Positions 9,115 through 17,060 of a stretch of DNA of 51,662 nt are shown here, one piece after another; position 1 is the stretch's first letter, and each line of letters starts with the position of its first letter. The notes under the pieces are model-generated. The model saw nothing but the letters and a program-made list of their open reading frames with translations. It did no database searches and was not told where the DNA came from. Origin of the DNA: a virus; the IMG/VR virus record IMGVR_UViG_3300021961_000142, positions 1 to 51,662 of that record; one strand, written 5' to 3'. The position numbers and the translations under genes are program-made.

Positions 9115-10413
9115 TTACCAACCTGCTAAAAAGTGTGTTCTTAATCTTAGTCTTCCACCGAAGAAGTCTGCAGAAATTGCTCCTGCGAATGCAATACCTT
9201 CAATTGTAGATGTATTGCTGGATGCCAACAGTATAGCATCTTCGTCTGGGAATACGATAGTTCTTGTACCTGTGATGTTCGTTAAGTCGAACTGAATACG
9301 TCTATCGTTATCATTAATGTCAACAAAATTGGGTCTATCATAATCTTTGTTTCTTAGCGTTTGTGTCGCTAGTTCAGTGACCAGAATGCTAGTACCGTTA
9401 TTATTTAGTTGAGTAGGGAAACTAATTTGTGTTGTACTGTTTGGGAACAGATTGCTGAGTTCAAATTCAATCTTCTTTGTTGCATCCCCAGTAGGAATGA
9501 ACACGGCATCTTCATACAATTTGTTAGAAATTGTTTGAGTAGCATCTGTTCCAACCATGATAACACTCAAATCAGGCATAGTCAAGGTTCTTGTTGCCGT
9601 GATTAGAGATGCATCAAATAGGATTTTATTTGTTGTAGTTGATGATGCTGCAATACTTGGTTGAACTAGAGTCTTGTTGGAGATTGTCTGTTCTGTAACA
9701 TCATCAAGGATGTTTGTGCTGATAACACCAGGACCAGGATCAGGGAAGAAGTAAGTCTTTGTTCCAGTTTCTGTTAGAATCCAGTCAATACCAAACTTAG
9801 CAGTCTTGGTCCCATCAGTAATACTAAAGTTATTCTCATTAATAAGAATAGTCTTGTTGGATAGTGTCTGTGCGGTATCAGTACCAACTAGTGTAGAACT
9901 ATTTCCAACGGTGATGGGAGGTAGGGCAAATGTCTTAAGACCAGTTCCCAACAAACTACAGTCAAATCTTGCTCTTTTTGCGGAACTAACATCATCAGAA
10001 AGTTCAAACTGAACGTCTTGAACTTTAAGCAGAGAACCAGAGGATAGACCAACAACACCAGAACCTTTTGGTTGGAATGTAATGTTGATATTGTCTTCCG
10101 AACCAACTGCTGAGATCCTGTTGGTAACTAGAGTTGTAGATTCTGCAATTTTCTCAAAGTAAATTGCAGATCCACCGAATGCCAGACCAATCTGATCATA
10201 TGCATTCTGATATAAACCAGTCGCTCTGTTAAGGTCAAAAGCAAGACCAGGTGCTGCTAAAGTGCCAGCACTTACTCCACGGAATAATTGGTTTACCTTA
10301 GACTTCCTGTTTGGAATTAGAGGATCAGCAATAACGACAGGTAGAATCGCTTCTCCTGTCAATAATGCATCTGATAGGTTCTCTAATTGTGATATTTTTT
10401 TAGTTCCTGCCAC
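9115..10413 (-). CDS. Tail fibre protein with TQTLSNK repeats, 432 aa
   Basis: After an N-terminal 'KISQLENLSDALLTGEAILP' segment typical of fibre proteins, about four repeats of 60-70 residues each carry a 'TQTLSNKTI' phrase (AQTLSNKTI, EQTISNKTL, TQTISNKLY, TQTLRNKDY) with intervening 'TRTLTMPD' strands. This repeat family is common in trimeric phage fibre shafts. It is the first gene of the fibre block, with a terminator followed by a perfect TATAAATA upstream, so it probably starts a late transcript. Confidence 0.7.
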   Translation of the reverse strand: MAGTKKISQLENLSDALLTGEAILPVVIADPLIPNRKSKVNQLFRGVSAGTLAAPGLAFDLNRATGLYQNAYDQIGLAFGGSAIYFEKIAESTTLVTNRISAVGSEDNINITFQPKGSGVVGLSSGSLLKVQDVQFELSDDVSSAKRARFDCSLLGTGLKTFALPPITVGNSSTLVGTDTAQTLSNKTILINENNFSITDGTKTAKFGIDWILTETGTKTYFFPDPGPGVISTNILDDVTEQTISNKTLVQPSIAASSTTTNKILFDASLITATRTLTMPDLSVIMVGTDATQTISNKLYEDAVFIPTGDATKKIEFELSNLFPNSTTQISFPTQLNNNGTSILVTELATQTLRNKDYDRPNFVDINDNDRRIQFDLTNITGTRTIVFPDEDAILLASSNTSTIEGIAFAGAISADFFGGRLRLRTHFLAGW

Positions 10414-10444
10414 AGTTTATGCATCCAGCGGGTTATCTCAAACC

Positions 10445-10452
10445 TATTTATA
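10445..10452 (-). promoter_or_regulatory. T4-type late promoter, TATAAATA
   Basis: A perfect octamer on the minus strand, 32 bp upstream of the fibre gene start at 10413 and just past the terminator at 10460-10481. Confidence 0.6.
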
Positions 10453-10459
10453 AAGAAAA

Positions 10460-10481
10460 GGATCGGGAGTTATCCCGATCC
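10460..10481 (-). terminator. Intrinsic terminator after the oxygenase genes
   Basis: GGATCGGGA and TCCCGATCC make a perfect 9-bp stem with a 4-nt loop, followed on the minus strand by TTTTCTTT. It ends the leftward oxygenase transcript and insulates the late promoter that follows. Confidence 0.75.
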
Positions 10482-10513
10482 TCTCACTTCCTTCACACGG
10501 AAACCATATTATA

Positions 10514-11038
10514 TCACAGTTCAAGATTTACTGCAACTGAGATTCTTGGTTCATCCTTAGTATGTGCCTCAACTGCATGATAGAGATCAGAAGGAAATAC
10601 AATAATATCTCCAGCATCCAAATCAAATCGAAGCATCGGTTCTTGTCCTATCTTCTCTAACATTGACCAACGAGATTGGTAGTGAGGATTATCAATACAC
10701 AAAGTATTGTAATTGGGTGTTAGATACCACACTACAGATAATGTTGATACTGGATGAGTATGACCCATGTTATAATCACCCTTCTCATTTATATTCAACC
10801 ACCAGTTAATAAATCTAAACTCTGGTAGATCATACAGTCTATTCTGAAGATGTTTAGTGAAGGGAAATATATTGAAATCCGAACTGTCTTCACTTTGATA
10901 TCCACCACGATTTGATCGGTAGACTCCAGGAACTGTTTCTTTATGTGTTAATGCCCATCGATGTGCTCTTTCTGTTATCTCTTGATCACCACCTTTTAAA
11001 ACCCAAATAGGGGTTCCAAAGAAATATTCATATGTCAT
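10514..11038 (-). CDS. 2OG-Fe(II) oxygenase-like protein (TIGR02466 type), 174 aa
   Basis: The middle has NWWLNINEKGDYNMGHTHP, then LSVVWYLTP, and the end has GDIIVFPSDLYHAVEAH followed by an Arg in PRISVAVNL. This order (His pair, hydrophobic strand, Gly-Asp, distal His, Arg for 2-oxoglutarate) matches the TIGR02466 / 2OG-FeII_Oxy_5 family common in T4-like cyanophages. The substrate is unknown; related enzymes hydroxylate proteins or small molecules. It overlaps the next upstream gene by 4 bp and is third in a run of three oxygenase-like genes. Confidence 0.75.
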   Translation of the reverse strand: MTYEYFFGTPIWVLKGGDQEITERAHRWALTHKETVPGVYRSNRGGYQSEDSSDFNIFPFTKHLQNRLYDLPEFRFINWWLNINEKGDYNMGHTHPVSTLSVVWYLTPNYNTLCIDNPHYQSRWSMLEKIGQEPMLRFDLDAGDIIVFPSDLYHAVEAHTKDEPRISVAVNLEL

Positions 11039-11697
11039 ACAATATACCTTATATTAAAATAATCTTTTGAGACACTTTCCTGTACTGGAATCAGTGAGAA
11101 GAATTGTGAATAACAGAATCGTCCCAACTTTTTATTTGCAAATTCTTCAGGCATCTCGATTGGAATTACCTGATGAATGATTGGAGATGGAAATAGAATA
11201 GATTTATTGTGATCACAACTAACCGTATAATCATAGTCTGGAAAGTACAAGTTTCCACCAGTGAATGCTTTGGGTTCTTTATAGAACCATGTTAAGCAAG
11301 TGAAGTATGCTTGATCATAGTGTGGTCCATAGTATCCACCATTCTCATAGTATGAGATCAAATTAGATGTATGATTGATCTTTGCATTTTTAAAATACCA
11401 ATGAGGGTGTTGTTTACAAATGGTCCTTAGTGTTATTTTTTGAAATGTGGTGGTTTCTCTTAGGATATTAGATAAGTTTGGATGAGTATAGATGTTATCC
11501 AACCAAACACAACTATTTTGCTTTAATAGAATACCACCATCATCAGTTGCAGAATCAGTAAGATTTGGTGGCAATAGTTTTTCTGGATAGCACAGAAAAT
11601 TTAATTCTTCCCAAATCTTTGGCAGTTGATACTCAGTATAAACATCCTCCAATAATACATGAGGAAATGGATCAAGACGTGCTTGTATAGTAGTCAT
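11035..11697 (-). CDS. 2OG-Fe(II) oxygenase, prolyl-4-hydroxylase-like, 220 aa
   Basis: The double-stranded beta-helix core reads YENGGYYGPHYDQ, giving the HxD metal pair, then TGGNLYFPDYD, SILFPSPIIHQV with the distal His, and LGRFCYSQFF with the co-substrate Arg. This is the prolyl-hydroxylase branch of the 2OG oxygenases. The length of 220 residues fits a single catalytic domain. The target could be a phage or host protein. The gene is coupled to both neighbours by 4-bp overlaps (11035-11038 and 11694-11697). Confidence 0.8.
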   Translation of the reverse strand: MTTIQARLDPFPHVLLEDVYTEYQLPKIWEELNFLCYPEKLLPPNLTDSATDDGGILLKQNSCVWLDNIYTHPNLSNILRETTTFQKITLRTICKQHPHWYFKNAKINHTSNLISYYENGGYYGPHYDQAYFTCLTWFYKEPKAFTGGNLYFPDYDYTVSCDHNKSILFPSPIIHQVIPIEMPEEFANKKLGRFCYSQFFSLIPVQESVSKDYFNIRYIV

Positions 11698-12314
11698 GGC
11701 ATATTCATAGTGATTCTAGAATCATATTTACCCCAAGTTCCCACAGGTGTAAAGTTCATAGCAATAGAATACCTATCCACATCTTCCTGATGGTATGCAA
11801 TTCGATGTTCAATATATGAAGGGAAATATACGATACTATTTTTTCTTGGGGTGAACGTAAATAGATCGGAGTTGAAAATATTATCTTCCTTCTTTACAAA
11901 TCCATACTGATATCCCATGATAGATTTTTGAAACTCCAGATTAGTAATAGAGTCTTCAAAGTAATATACAGCAGAATAATAGTAGTTGGTATGCATGTGC
12001 CAATGGGCAACAGTTTCTGGAAGGGTTTTTGTCCCCCAAGAAGATCCCATCTTAAATGTGTTCTCTTCATCAAGTGCCAAGAAATCCTTGATGAACATGT
12101 TGAAATCTTTTTCAATATGCCACTTAATTTCTGGAAATTGATCAAGGGTACGTTTGTCTATGGTTTGCATAGACTGATACTTGAATCCAGTATCCTGCCA
12201 GATGTCTGGGGAATTTTTATAGTATTGTTCTAGTTCTCTAACATACTTCTCTGGCAAGAAATCGAAGGAGATAGTTAGAGGAGCAGAGAACAGAGGGAAT
12301 ACAGATCTTTCCAT
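11694..12314 (-). CDS. 2OG-Fe(II) oxygenase-like protein (TIGR02466 type), 206 aa
   Basis: It starts MERSVFPLFSAPLTISF, the usual opening of TIGR02466 proteins. It then has VAHWHMHTNYYYSAVYYF and NSIVYFPSYIEHRIAYH followed by DRYSIAMNFTPVGTWG, giving the expected His pair, distal His and Arg. I chose the ATG at 12314. A longer frame opens at a TTG at 12338 but that would run into the tRNA-Thr gene and adds only MALHHHLI. It is the first of three coupled oxygenase-like genes. Confidence 0.75.
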   Translation of the reverse strand: MERSVFPLFSAPLTISFDFLPEKYVRELEQYYKNSPDIWQDTGFKYQSMQTIDKRTLDQFPEIKWHIEKDFNMFIKDFLALDEENTFKMGSSWGTKTLPETVAHWHMHTNYYYSAVYYFEDSITNLEFQKSIMGYQYGFVKKEDNIFNSDLFTFTPRKNSIVYFPSYIEHRIAYHQEDVDRYSIAMNFTPVGTWGKYDSRITMNMP

Positions 12315-12333
12315 AATTAGATGATGATGTAAA

Positions 12334-12404
12334 GCCAAATGTCGGATTTGAACCGACGACCTACCGCTTACAAGGCGGTTGCTCTACCACTGAGCTAATT
12401 TGGC
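12334..12404 (-). tRNA. tRNA-Thr (anticodon TGT)
   Basis: A full cloverleaf folds: acceptor GCCAAAT/ATTTGGC, D-stem GCTC/GAGC, anticodon stem ACCGC/GCGGT around CTTGTAA, and T-arm GTCGG TTCAAAT CCGAC. CCA is not encoded. The first 44 bases also encode the C-terminal end of the upstream 79-residue protein. Confidence 0.93.
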
Positions 12405-12600
12405 ATTCAGGAATTGTCTTCCATTGCTTATAAGGAACCGATTCATCTACAATGAGTTCTGGTTGCTTATCGGGAGTAATAATAAGGCAGCAGTCGAACA
12501 TACCTTGTCCAACACAGAGAGTAATATACTCAGAATTTACGAATCTAATATAACCCTCATTATGACGGAACTTGGCGAACTGTCCGACTTTAAACTGCAT
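12361..12600 (-). CDS. Small cyanophage protein of unknown function, 79 aa, 3' end inside tRNA-Thr
   Basis: From the ATG at 12600 the frame reads MQFKVGQFAKFRHNEGYIRF and later GMFDCCLIITPDKQPE. This resembles a small beta-barrel-like cyanophage protein I have seen beside speD but cannot name. The start overlaps the speD stop (TGATG). The last 14 codons and the TAG stop lie inside the tRNA-Thr gene, ending SSVVEQPPCKR. Either the C-terminus is truly templated by the tRNA, or an ancestral stop was lost when the tRNA arrived. Confidence 0.65.
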   Translation of the reverse strand: MQFKVGQFAKFRHNEGYIRFVNSEYITLCVGQGMFDCCLIITPDKQPELIVDESVPYKQWKTIPECQISSVVEQPPCKR

Positions 12601-12944
12601 CAAACTCCTCCTCGGGGAAAGCAATGTGTAGTGTGGGTGGTTGGGTTAAACGCTTCTATGATATAGAAGACTGCCTTTTGTGGATCACAGTCGCCACAAG
12701 TATATATGTCAACTGCGGCACACTTCTTTTCGGGCCAAGTATGAATTGAAACATGCGATTCTGATAGTAGCAGAAGCATTGTAATCCCTTGCGGAAAAAA
12801 CTTATGGAACACCGAATCTAGAATTGTAGCACCACTCGATAGTGCTGCTTTTCTTAGAACATCATCAATAAACTCCAGGTCATTAAGTTGGTTTTCATTT
12901 GCACCGTACAATTCCAGGGTGCAGTGCTTACCTAAATTTTCCAC
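12600..12944 (-). CDS. speD: S-adenosylmethionine decarboxylase proenzyme, 114 aa
   Basis: The enzyme makes decarboxylated S-adenosylmethionine for polyamine synthesis and is a common cyanophage metabolic gene. The self-cleavage site SES63H, His68 in VSIHTWPE and Cys83 in YTCGDC all fall at the positions known for the bacterial class (Ser63, His68, Cys83 in the Thermotoga enzyme). Cleavage before Ser63 would create the pyruvoyl cofactor. The start is a GTG with GGAG seven bases upstream; the overlapping ATG at 12946 is out of frame. It is coupled to the 79-residue gene by TGATG. Confidence 0.9.
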   Translation of the reverse strand: MENLGKHCTLELYGANENQLNDLEFIDDVLRKAALSSGATILDSVFHKFFPQGITMLLLLSESHVSIHTWPEKKCAAVDIYTCGDCDPQKAVFYIIEAFNPTTHTTHCFPRGGV

Positions 12945-12977
12945 ATAAATGCTCCAAATACAATTTATTTAGTAGCA

Positions 12978-13062
12978 TAGGAGCAGGGAGACTTGAACTC
13001 CCACGGGCGTAATGCCCAACAGATTTTAAGTCTGGTGTGTCTACCGATTCCACCATGCTCCC
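12978..13062 (-). tRNA. tRNA-Leu (anticodon TAA)
   Basis: A class II tRNA of about 85 nt: acceptor GGGAGCA/TGCTCCT, anticodon loop CTTAAAA between CAGA/TCTG, a long variable arm (GGGCATTACGCCC), and T-loop TTCAAGT. It reads UUA. A DNA polymerase or lysis gene is not adjacent; it lies between speD and small genes. Confidence 0.92.
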
Positions 13063-13071
13063 ATGAAAAAC

Positions 13072-13227
13072 CTATCGGGGTTTATAGGTTGGAGGATGGA
13101 AATGACAGTATTCATTGAAGGTGATTTTCATTTCCTTGTTAGTCAGGTTAGCATGTTGTGCTGCTTTTGGCAAGTTCCATTTTGCAGAAAACAACATTTC
13201 CATTGACTTACGAGTTTCAGGACGCAT
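13072..13227 (-). CDS. Conserved small cyanophage protein, 51 aa
   Basis: It reads MRPETRKSMEMLFSAKWNLP and continues KAAQHANLTNKEMKITFNEY, ending in HPPTYKPR. The pattern of two helices (AAQHANLT..EMKITFNEY) resembles a helix-turn-helix-like unit, and a protein of this kind recurs in T4-like cyanophages. A regulatory role is possible but not shown. It starts 2 bp past the stop of the upstream gene. Confidence 0.65.
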   Translation of the reverse strand: MRPETRKSMEMLFSAKWNLPKAAQHANLTNKEMKITFNEYCHFHPPTYKPR

Positions 13228-13229
13228 AG

Positions 13230-13481
13230 TTAGAAAGGCATATCAAGGGGTGGAGGACCGATAGAAACATCTGGAGATGCAATCGCTTTATTCATCTCTT
13301 CCAAGTCTTTAAGAACGTCTTCAGGAAGAGGTTGTGATTCTAACACAGGCATACAGAGAACACTCTTGCCACTGTTAGTTATGATACGAAATGTCATCTT
13401 GTTTTTGATGACCAGAGTTTCCATGATGAAATCAAAGTTCTCTTCAAACTCTTTTTCAGAAATAACAGGTACTTCAGTCAT
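13230..13481 (-). CDS. Small protein resembling Phd/YefM antitoxins, 83 aa
   Basis: The first half reads VISEKEFEENFDFIMETLV, then KMTFRIITNSGKSVLCMPV. The layout of a helix followed by 'F-I-T-x-x-G-K-S-V-x-x-x-P' resembles the Phd/YefM antitoxin fold ('I-T-R-x-G-K-P-V-A-V-L-V'). The C-terminal part is Pro-rich (SIGPPPLDMPF) and ends the protein early. The similarity is weak and unconfirmed. No adjacent toxin is obvious. It overlaps the next gene by 8 bp. Confidence 0.55.
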   Translation of the reverse strand: MTEVPVISEKEFEENFDFIMETLVIKNKMTFRIITNSGKSVLCMPVLESQPLPEDVLKDLEEMNKAIASPDVSIGPPPLDMPF

Positions 13482-13674
13482 ACTTATACTCCCTCATTTC
13501 AATTGGCAATTTTTCTTGGCAAAGTTTTACTAGGTTTTCAAACTGTTCATGACCACGAGATGTGAAGTCGCAGGTAACTTCTTTGTACTCACCATCCTCA
13601 CCATATAGTTCGATGGTTCTTTTGGCAAAGTTGACCACGACATGATGAAGGGTCGATAGATTGTTTGGTTCCAT
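13474..13674 (-). CDS. Small conserved-type phage protein, 66 aa
   Basis: The 66 residues start MEPNNLSTLHHVVVNFAKRT and have a beta-hairpin-like ELYGEDGEYKEVTCDF followed by a helix (HEQFENLVKLCQEKLP). A clear sigma70-type promoter lies just upstream at 13699-13727, so this is the first gene of the leftward run that continues through speD. It is cytoplasmic-looking and of unknown function. Confidence 0.65.
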   Translation of the reverse strand: MEPNNLSTLHHVVVNFAKRTIELYGEDGEYKEVTCDFTSRGHEQFENLVKLCQEKLPIEMREYKYD

Positions 13675-13698
13675 GGATCCTCCCTCGGGTATGTATCT

Positions 13699-13727
13699 AT
13701 AGTAGCAGGGTCCTGCCCCCCTGTCAA
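13699..13727 (-). promoter_or_regulatory. Sigma70-type promoter for the 13674-to-speD run
   Basis: TTGACA (13722-13727) and TACTAT (13699-13704) are 17 bp apart on the minus strand, 25 bp upstream of the 66-residue gene. CCCC and GGGG flank the -35 box, so the box sits in the loop of a short C/G hairpin right after the gp5 stop. Confidence 0.7.
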
Positions 13728-13731
13728 GGGG

Positions 13732-16185
13732 TCAGTTCAATTTGATTTGGGGTGCGTTGAGCGACATAATTCCAGTTGATGTGATGTTCAAAGTAGATCC
13801 AGAGAAGATCGACATCGGACCAGAAGTTGCAGATAAAGTGAAAGCACCAGCAGCACAGGTAGCGACAAATGCACCAGCACCGACTGTTAATAGCATACCA
13901 GTTCCTGCACAAGTCATTGCAATAGGACCAGCAGTATTATTAACAGTGAATCTAGGAACAGCATCAGCAGCAGATGTTGATGGGTTTAGAACCATATCAT
14001 AAGATCCATTGCAGATAGTAAAGATACCTGCTTTTGCTCTTGGTAGAAGACCTACGTTAATGGTACGAATCAACGATGGAGTATCCATGTAGATTGCATT
14101 ACCTGCAGCGAGTTTAAGATCGTTTGTGCAGTTAATGTTCAGTGATGGAGCATTCAGACTTAATGTATCTGTAATCAACTTAACGTCAGTTCCAGGACTT
14201 GCAGCAAGTGTTGTTCCCATGCCTTGAACTTGGAACTTACCTCTACCAGCAACCTCAGTATCCGAGTCAAAAATTAATAGACTCTTTTGTGCTTTAGTCT
14301 TTGGACCACCAGCAGGAGCAGCACCAGTATTCTCTGCTTGCTTTGGAGCATTCTTAACATGGAACTTGAGACTGCCATCAATCTCAACATCCATATTACC
14401 AACAATCTTTAACTTATAATCACCATTGACGGTTTGAACCATCATGCCACCAATTTGTAGTGCAAAGTCCTTTTTGGTCTTAATATCTGTTGCACCAGGG
14501 AAATAGATTTCATCACCAATAACAGTTTGTGCATTATCAATTGGAGGTAATGGTTGTGGGGGATTTCCTTTTGCTTGACTATCCTTCTCTTTATTATAGT
14601 TCTCTGTTTCCTTAGAGTTAATTCTTGTGGAAGTCCAAGTTGCACCACTTGGTCTTCTTTCAATCCTTGCTCTTTGTCCAGGAGTTCCATAATCACCAAT
14701 AGATGTTCCACTTAAAGCAGTTTCAACTTTGGTAAGGAATGGATCTGCTTCTCTGATAACTTGTTGGACAAGGTTTGCAGATGCAGATAATCCTCCTCCA
14801 GAATTACAATCACCTGCGCCACCTCCAGCACCAGCAGCATTGGTGGTGCCACATTTAGTGGCACCAATGAAAGGAATAAATTGATATTGGTCTTCTGCCC
14901 CTTCACTTTCTCGATCACATTGAGTTACGAGTAATCCTAATATCAATGAAATGATACTTGTAATTGAGGTGATGTCTTGGACATCAATTTTCTCAAGATT
15001 TTGGAATAGTGCCGTACCCTTTGAGATGATATCTGAAACTGCTTTTGCTACCTTAACTGCTGCCAGGATTGTATCTAAAATTGATTGCAATCCACTGATA
15101 GCATTGTTGATGGCACAGATAATGTTATTGAGCAATCCTTCCATTGCTTGCCCAAGAAGATTAAACACAGTATCAATTGCTTGACCAATAATACCCTGAA
15201 TGAATCCATCAAGGTTGCCAATAATACTTGAGATCTGTCCTAGGAAAGAAGTGTCAGCATCACACAAAAACTGTTGGACAAGCGAAATAATTGCTTGAAT
15301 TGCAGCAGTCACGATCTGTGGGATGCCAGTAAATCCTGCCATCTTAATCGCTTTAATTGCTGCTGAAATTTGTTGTAGGAATAACTCTTTAACACCAGCA
15401 AGTGCCTCTGACATAATACCAGAGACTAAGTTCTTGATCTTACCAGTTAAAGCAGAAATATTAGTTACCGTTCCATCAATCATGCTTAGGAAGTTTCCAT
15501 TGCCATCTTCTACAAGTGTGGCAATATCATACGACAACTCCTCAAACATTGATTTCAAATGTTGCTCAAAGTTGCTCTTTGCACCATTTGCTGCAGGAAC
15601 AGGAGTTGTTGGTTTTACATGTGTTGCTGGTGAGGATTGAGGATTAACCGTATTAGGTGCTGCTTTTGCTGATGGTGTATCTCCCTTTGCAGCAGAGTCT
15701 GTTGTAGGTCCAGGAGCATTTGCAGCAGGAGAACTACCACCGCCAGGTGCAGTATTTGCTTCCGCAGTGTTAGTAAATTCGCCACCAAAGATAGATTGAA
15801 TCAAACTTCCATCTCTGGATGCACCGTCTTTTGCTGCTCTAACAACACCCATAACAACAGGAGATTGTGCTTCCTGACCATCCAGGAAGAATCCCATAAC
15901 CATTGCACCCTGCTGTAGTTGTCCACTAGCAGATACACCAGCAGAACCTACTCCAGGTTGGTTAGTTGGTTGTAGAACGACTGCCCAAGGAAGTTCCTCA
16001 TCAGGCATCTTTTCCTTGAACTTATCATCAGTTCCAGTGTACCATCCCATGACTCGGACTCTCACTCGTCCAAGTTGCATAGGATCTCTATTATCTACAA
16101 CTTCACCGAACCACCAAAAGAACCCATCTTTACCAAGATAGTCTACATTAGGTTCATTAATAATACCGTCAATAGTCGCCGCCAT
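13732..16185 (-). CDS. 5: Baseplate hub protein gp5 (OB-fold and beta-helix; no lysozyme domain), 817 aa
   Basis: The N-terminus has FFWWFGEVVDNRDPMQLGRV, then VRVMGWYT and GAMVMGFFLDGQEAQSPVVMGV, the OB-fold of T4 gp5 that sits on the gp27 hub. The middle (about residues 200-400) is helical and hydrophobic with many Ile/Ala. The C-terminal 250 residues, with repeated beta phrases (KLIGNMDVEIDGSL, TLSLNAPSLNINC, GIMSLNAPQIKLN), form the membrane-piercing beta-helix needle. T4 gp5 carries a GH24 lysozyme between these; none is visible here, while a separate GH24 gene lies 4 kb away. Confidence 0.85.
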   Translation of the reverse strand: MAATIDGIINEPNVDYLGKDGFFWWFGEVVDNRDPMQLGRVRVRVMGWYTGTDDKFKEKMPDEELPWAVVLQPTNQPGVGSAGVSASGQLQQGAMVMGFFLDGQEAQSPVVMGVVRAAKDGASRDGSLIQSIFGGEFTNTAEANTAPGGGSSPAANAPGPTTDSAAKGDTPSAKAAPNTVNPQSSPATHVKPTTPVPAANGAKSNFEQHLKSMFEELSYDIATLVEDGNGNFLSMIDGTVTNISALTGKIKNLVSGIMSEALAGVKELFLQQISAAIKAIKMAGFTGIPQIVTAAIQAIISLVQQFLCDADTSFLGQISSIIGNLDGFIQGIIGQAIDTVFNLLGQAMEGLLNNIICAINNAISGLQSILDTILAAVKVAKAVSDIISKGTALFQNLEKIDVQDITSITSIISLILGLLVTQCDRESEGAEDQYQFIPFIGATKCGTTNAAGAGGGAGDCNSGGGLSASANLVQQVIREADPFLTKVETALSGTSIGDYGTPGQRARIERRPSGATWTSTRINSKETENYNKEKDSQAKGNPPQPLPPIDNAQTVIGDEIYFPGATDIKTKKDFALQIGGMMVQTVNGDYKLKIVGNMDVEIDGSLKFHVKNAPKQAENTGAAPAGGPKTKAQKSLLIFDSDTEVAGRGKFQVQGMGTTLAASPGTDVKLITDTLSLNAPSLNINCTNDLKLAAGNAIYMDTPSLIRTINVGLLPRAKAGIFTICNGSYDMVLNPSTSAADAVPRFTVNNTAGPIAMTCAGTGMLLTVGAGAFVATCAAGAFTLSATSGPMSIFSGSTLNITSTGIMSLNAPQIKLN

Positions 16186-16211
16186 CTTTACACTGTACTA
16201 TCTTTCTTTAT

Positions 16212-16219
16212 TATTTATA
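16212..16219 (-). promoter_or_regulatory. T4-type late promoter, TATAAATA
   Basis: A perfect octamer on the minus strand, 27 bp upstream of the gp5 start. Confidence 0.6.
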
Positions 16220-16248
16220 GGGGACATCCGAAGATGTCCCACAATACA

Positions 16249-16890
16249 TCAAGCCAAAATGAATCTTCTAGAATAATCATGGGCATAATAGGTGCGAGCA
16301 CCATGAATACCCCATCCAATCCAACTATATGCATAGTTCATGTAAGAATTGATAGACTTACCAGGAGTTTTCATACGGTCTTCAATTCGTTGCCATTGAA
16401 CTTCATTCGTCATATAACGAAGTTGCGTGTGAAGTGATGATGCATTACCACCATACTTCCTAGCAAATTCACCCAATCCATGATAACGATTGGCAGATGT
16501 CCATTGGATCAAACCATACCCACCCCAACGGCAGGAATGATAACTGATCCTGCTACCACCTTCGCAGATATTGGCATGGAAATTACTTTCCTGCTTAATA
16601 TTGCCCATGATAGTAGCGAGGGCGTTTCTGTCAGTGATACCTTCATCTTGCAAGAATGCAAGTGTAAGGTTTTCATTCTCTGTACACCCTTTACAAATTA
16701 GCTTTTTCTCTTCGGGTTCTGCAACTTCTTTGGTTGCTGTCTTCTTTTCATCTACAAGTTCAAATTCTTTAATGATAGTGAATGGAGGGGGTGGACCCTG
16801 CATCTTGTAGTTGATGAATGGCAGATGTGCCGCTGTTGGTGCAGCAATTCCTAAAAGCGAAACTGCTACAAATGTAAACGTGTTAAACAT
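16249..16890 (-). CDS. Secreted phage lysozyme (tail-lysozyme family), 213 aa
   Basis: Residues 1-21 look like a Sec signal peptide (FTFVAVSLLGIAAPTAA). The catalytic domain begins near residue 75: LAFLQDEGITDRNALATIMG, then NIKQESNF with the likely catalytic Glu, GYGLIQW, and a helical end. This matches the 'phage tail lysozyme' family (Phage_lysozyme2). A signal peptide means it could reach the periplasm without the holin, which is unusual for a tail-borne lysozyme and suggests a role in host lysis. It is followed by gp5. Confidence 0.8.
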   Translation of the reverse strand: MFNTFTFVAVSLLGIAAPTAAHLPFINYKMQGPPPPFTIIKEFELVDEKKTATKEVAEPEEKKLICKGCTENENLTLAFLQDEGITDRNALATIMGNIKQESNFHANICEGGSRISYHSCRWGGYGLIQWTSANRYHGLGEFARKYGGNASSLHTQLRYMTNEVQWQRIEDRMKTPGKSINSYMNYAYSWIGWGIHGARTYYAHDYSRRFILA

Positions 16891-16992
16891 TAAAACCTAT
16901 AGAACTCTACATCCCAATAGAAGGGGGGTACACCCAACTTCTCAGCGGGCACCTTCCTGGGCTCTAAAATCAAATCAAATTCTCATAATGAA

Positions 16993-17019
16993 AGACCCGC
17001 CACTTTAGGTAGCGGGTCT
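16993..17019 (-). terminator. Intrinsic terminator after the holin-like gene
   Basis: AGACCCGC and GCGGGTCT form an 8-bp stem around an 11-nt loop, followed on the minus strand by TTTCATTAT. The 170-bp stretch between the holin-like gene and the secreted lysozyme otherwise shows no ORF; a GATAAATA motif lies at 17039 on its upstream side. Confidence 0.6.
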
Positions 17020-17060
17020 GTTCCATAATACCAAATTATTTATCAGATGTCAAAATCTGA

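Noticed and set aside
12314-12338. Longer start MALHHHLI of the first oxygenase
   Set aside because: It needs a TTG start and overlaps the tRNA-Thr gene; the ATG at 12314 gives the usual family N-terminus.
13732-16185. Search for a lysozyme domain within gp5
   Set aside because: No Glu-Asp-Thr order of T4 lysozyme was found between the OB-fold and the beta-helix.
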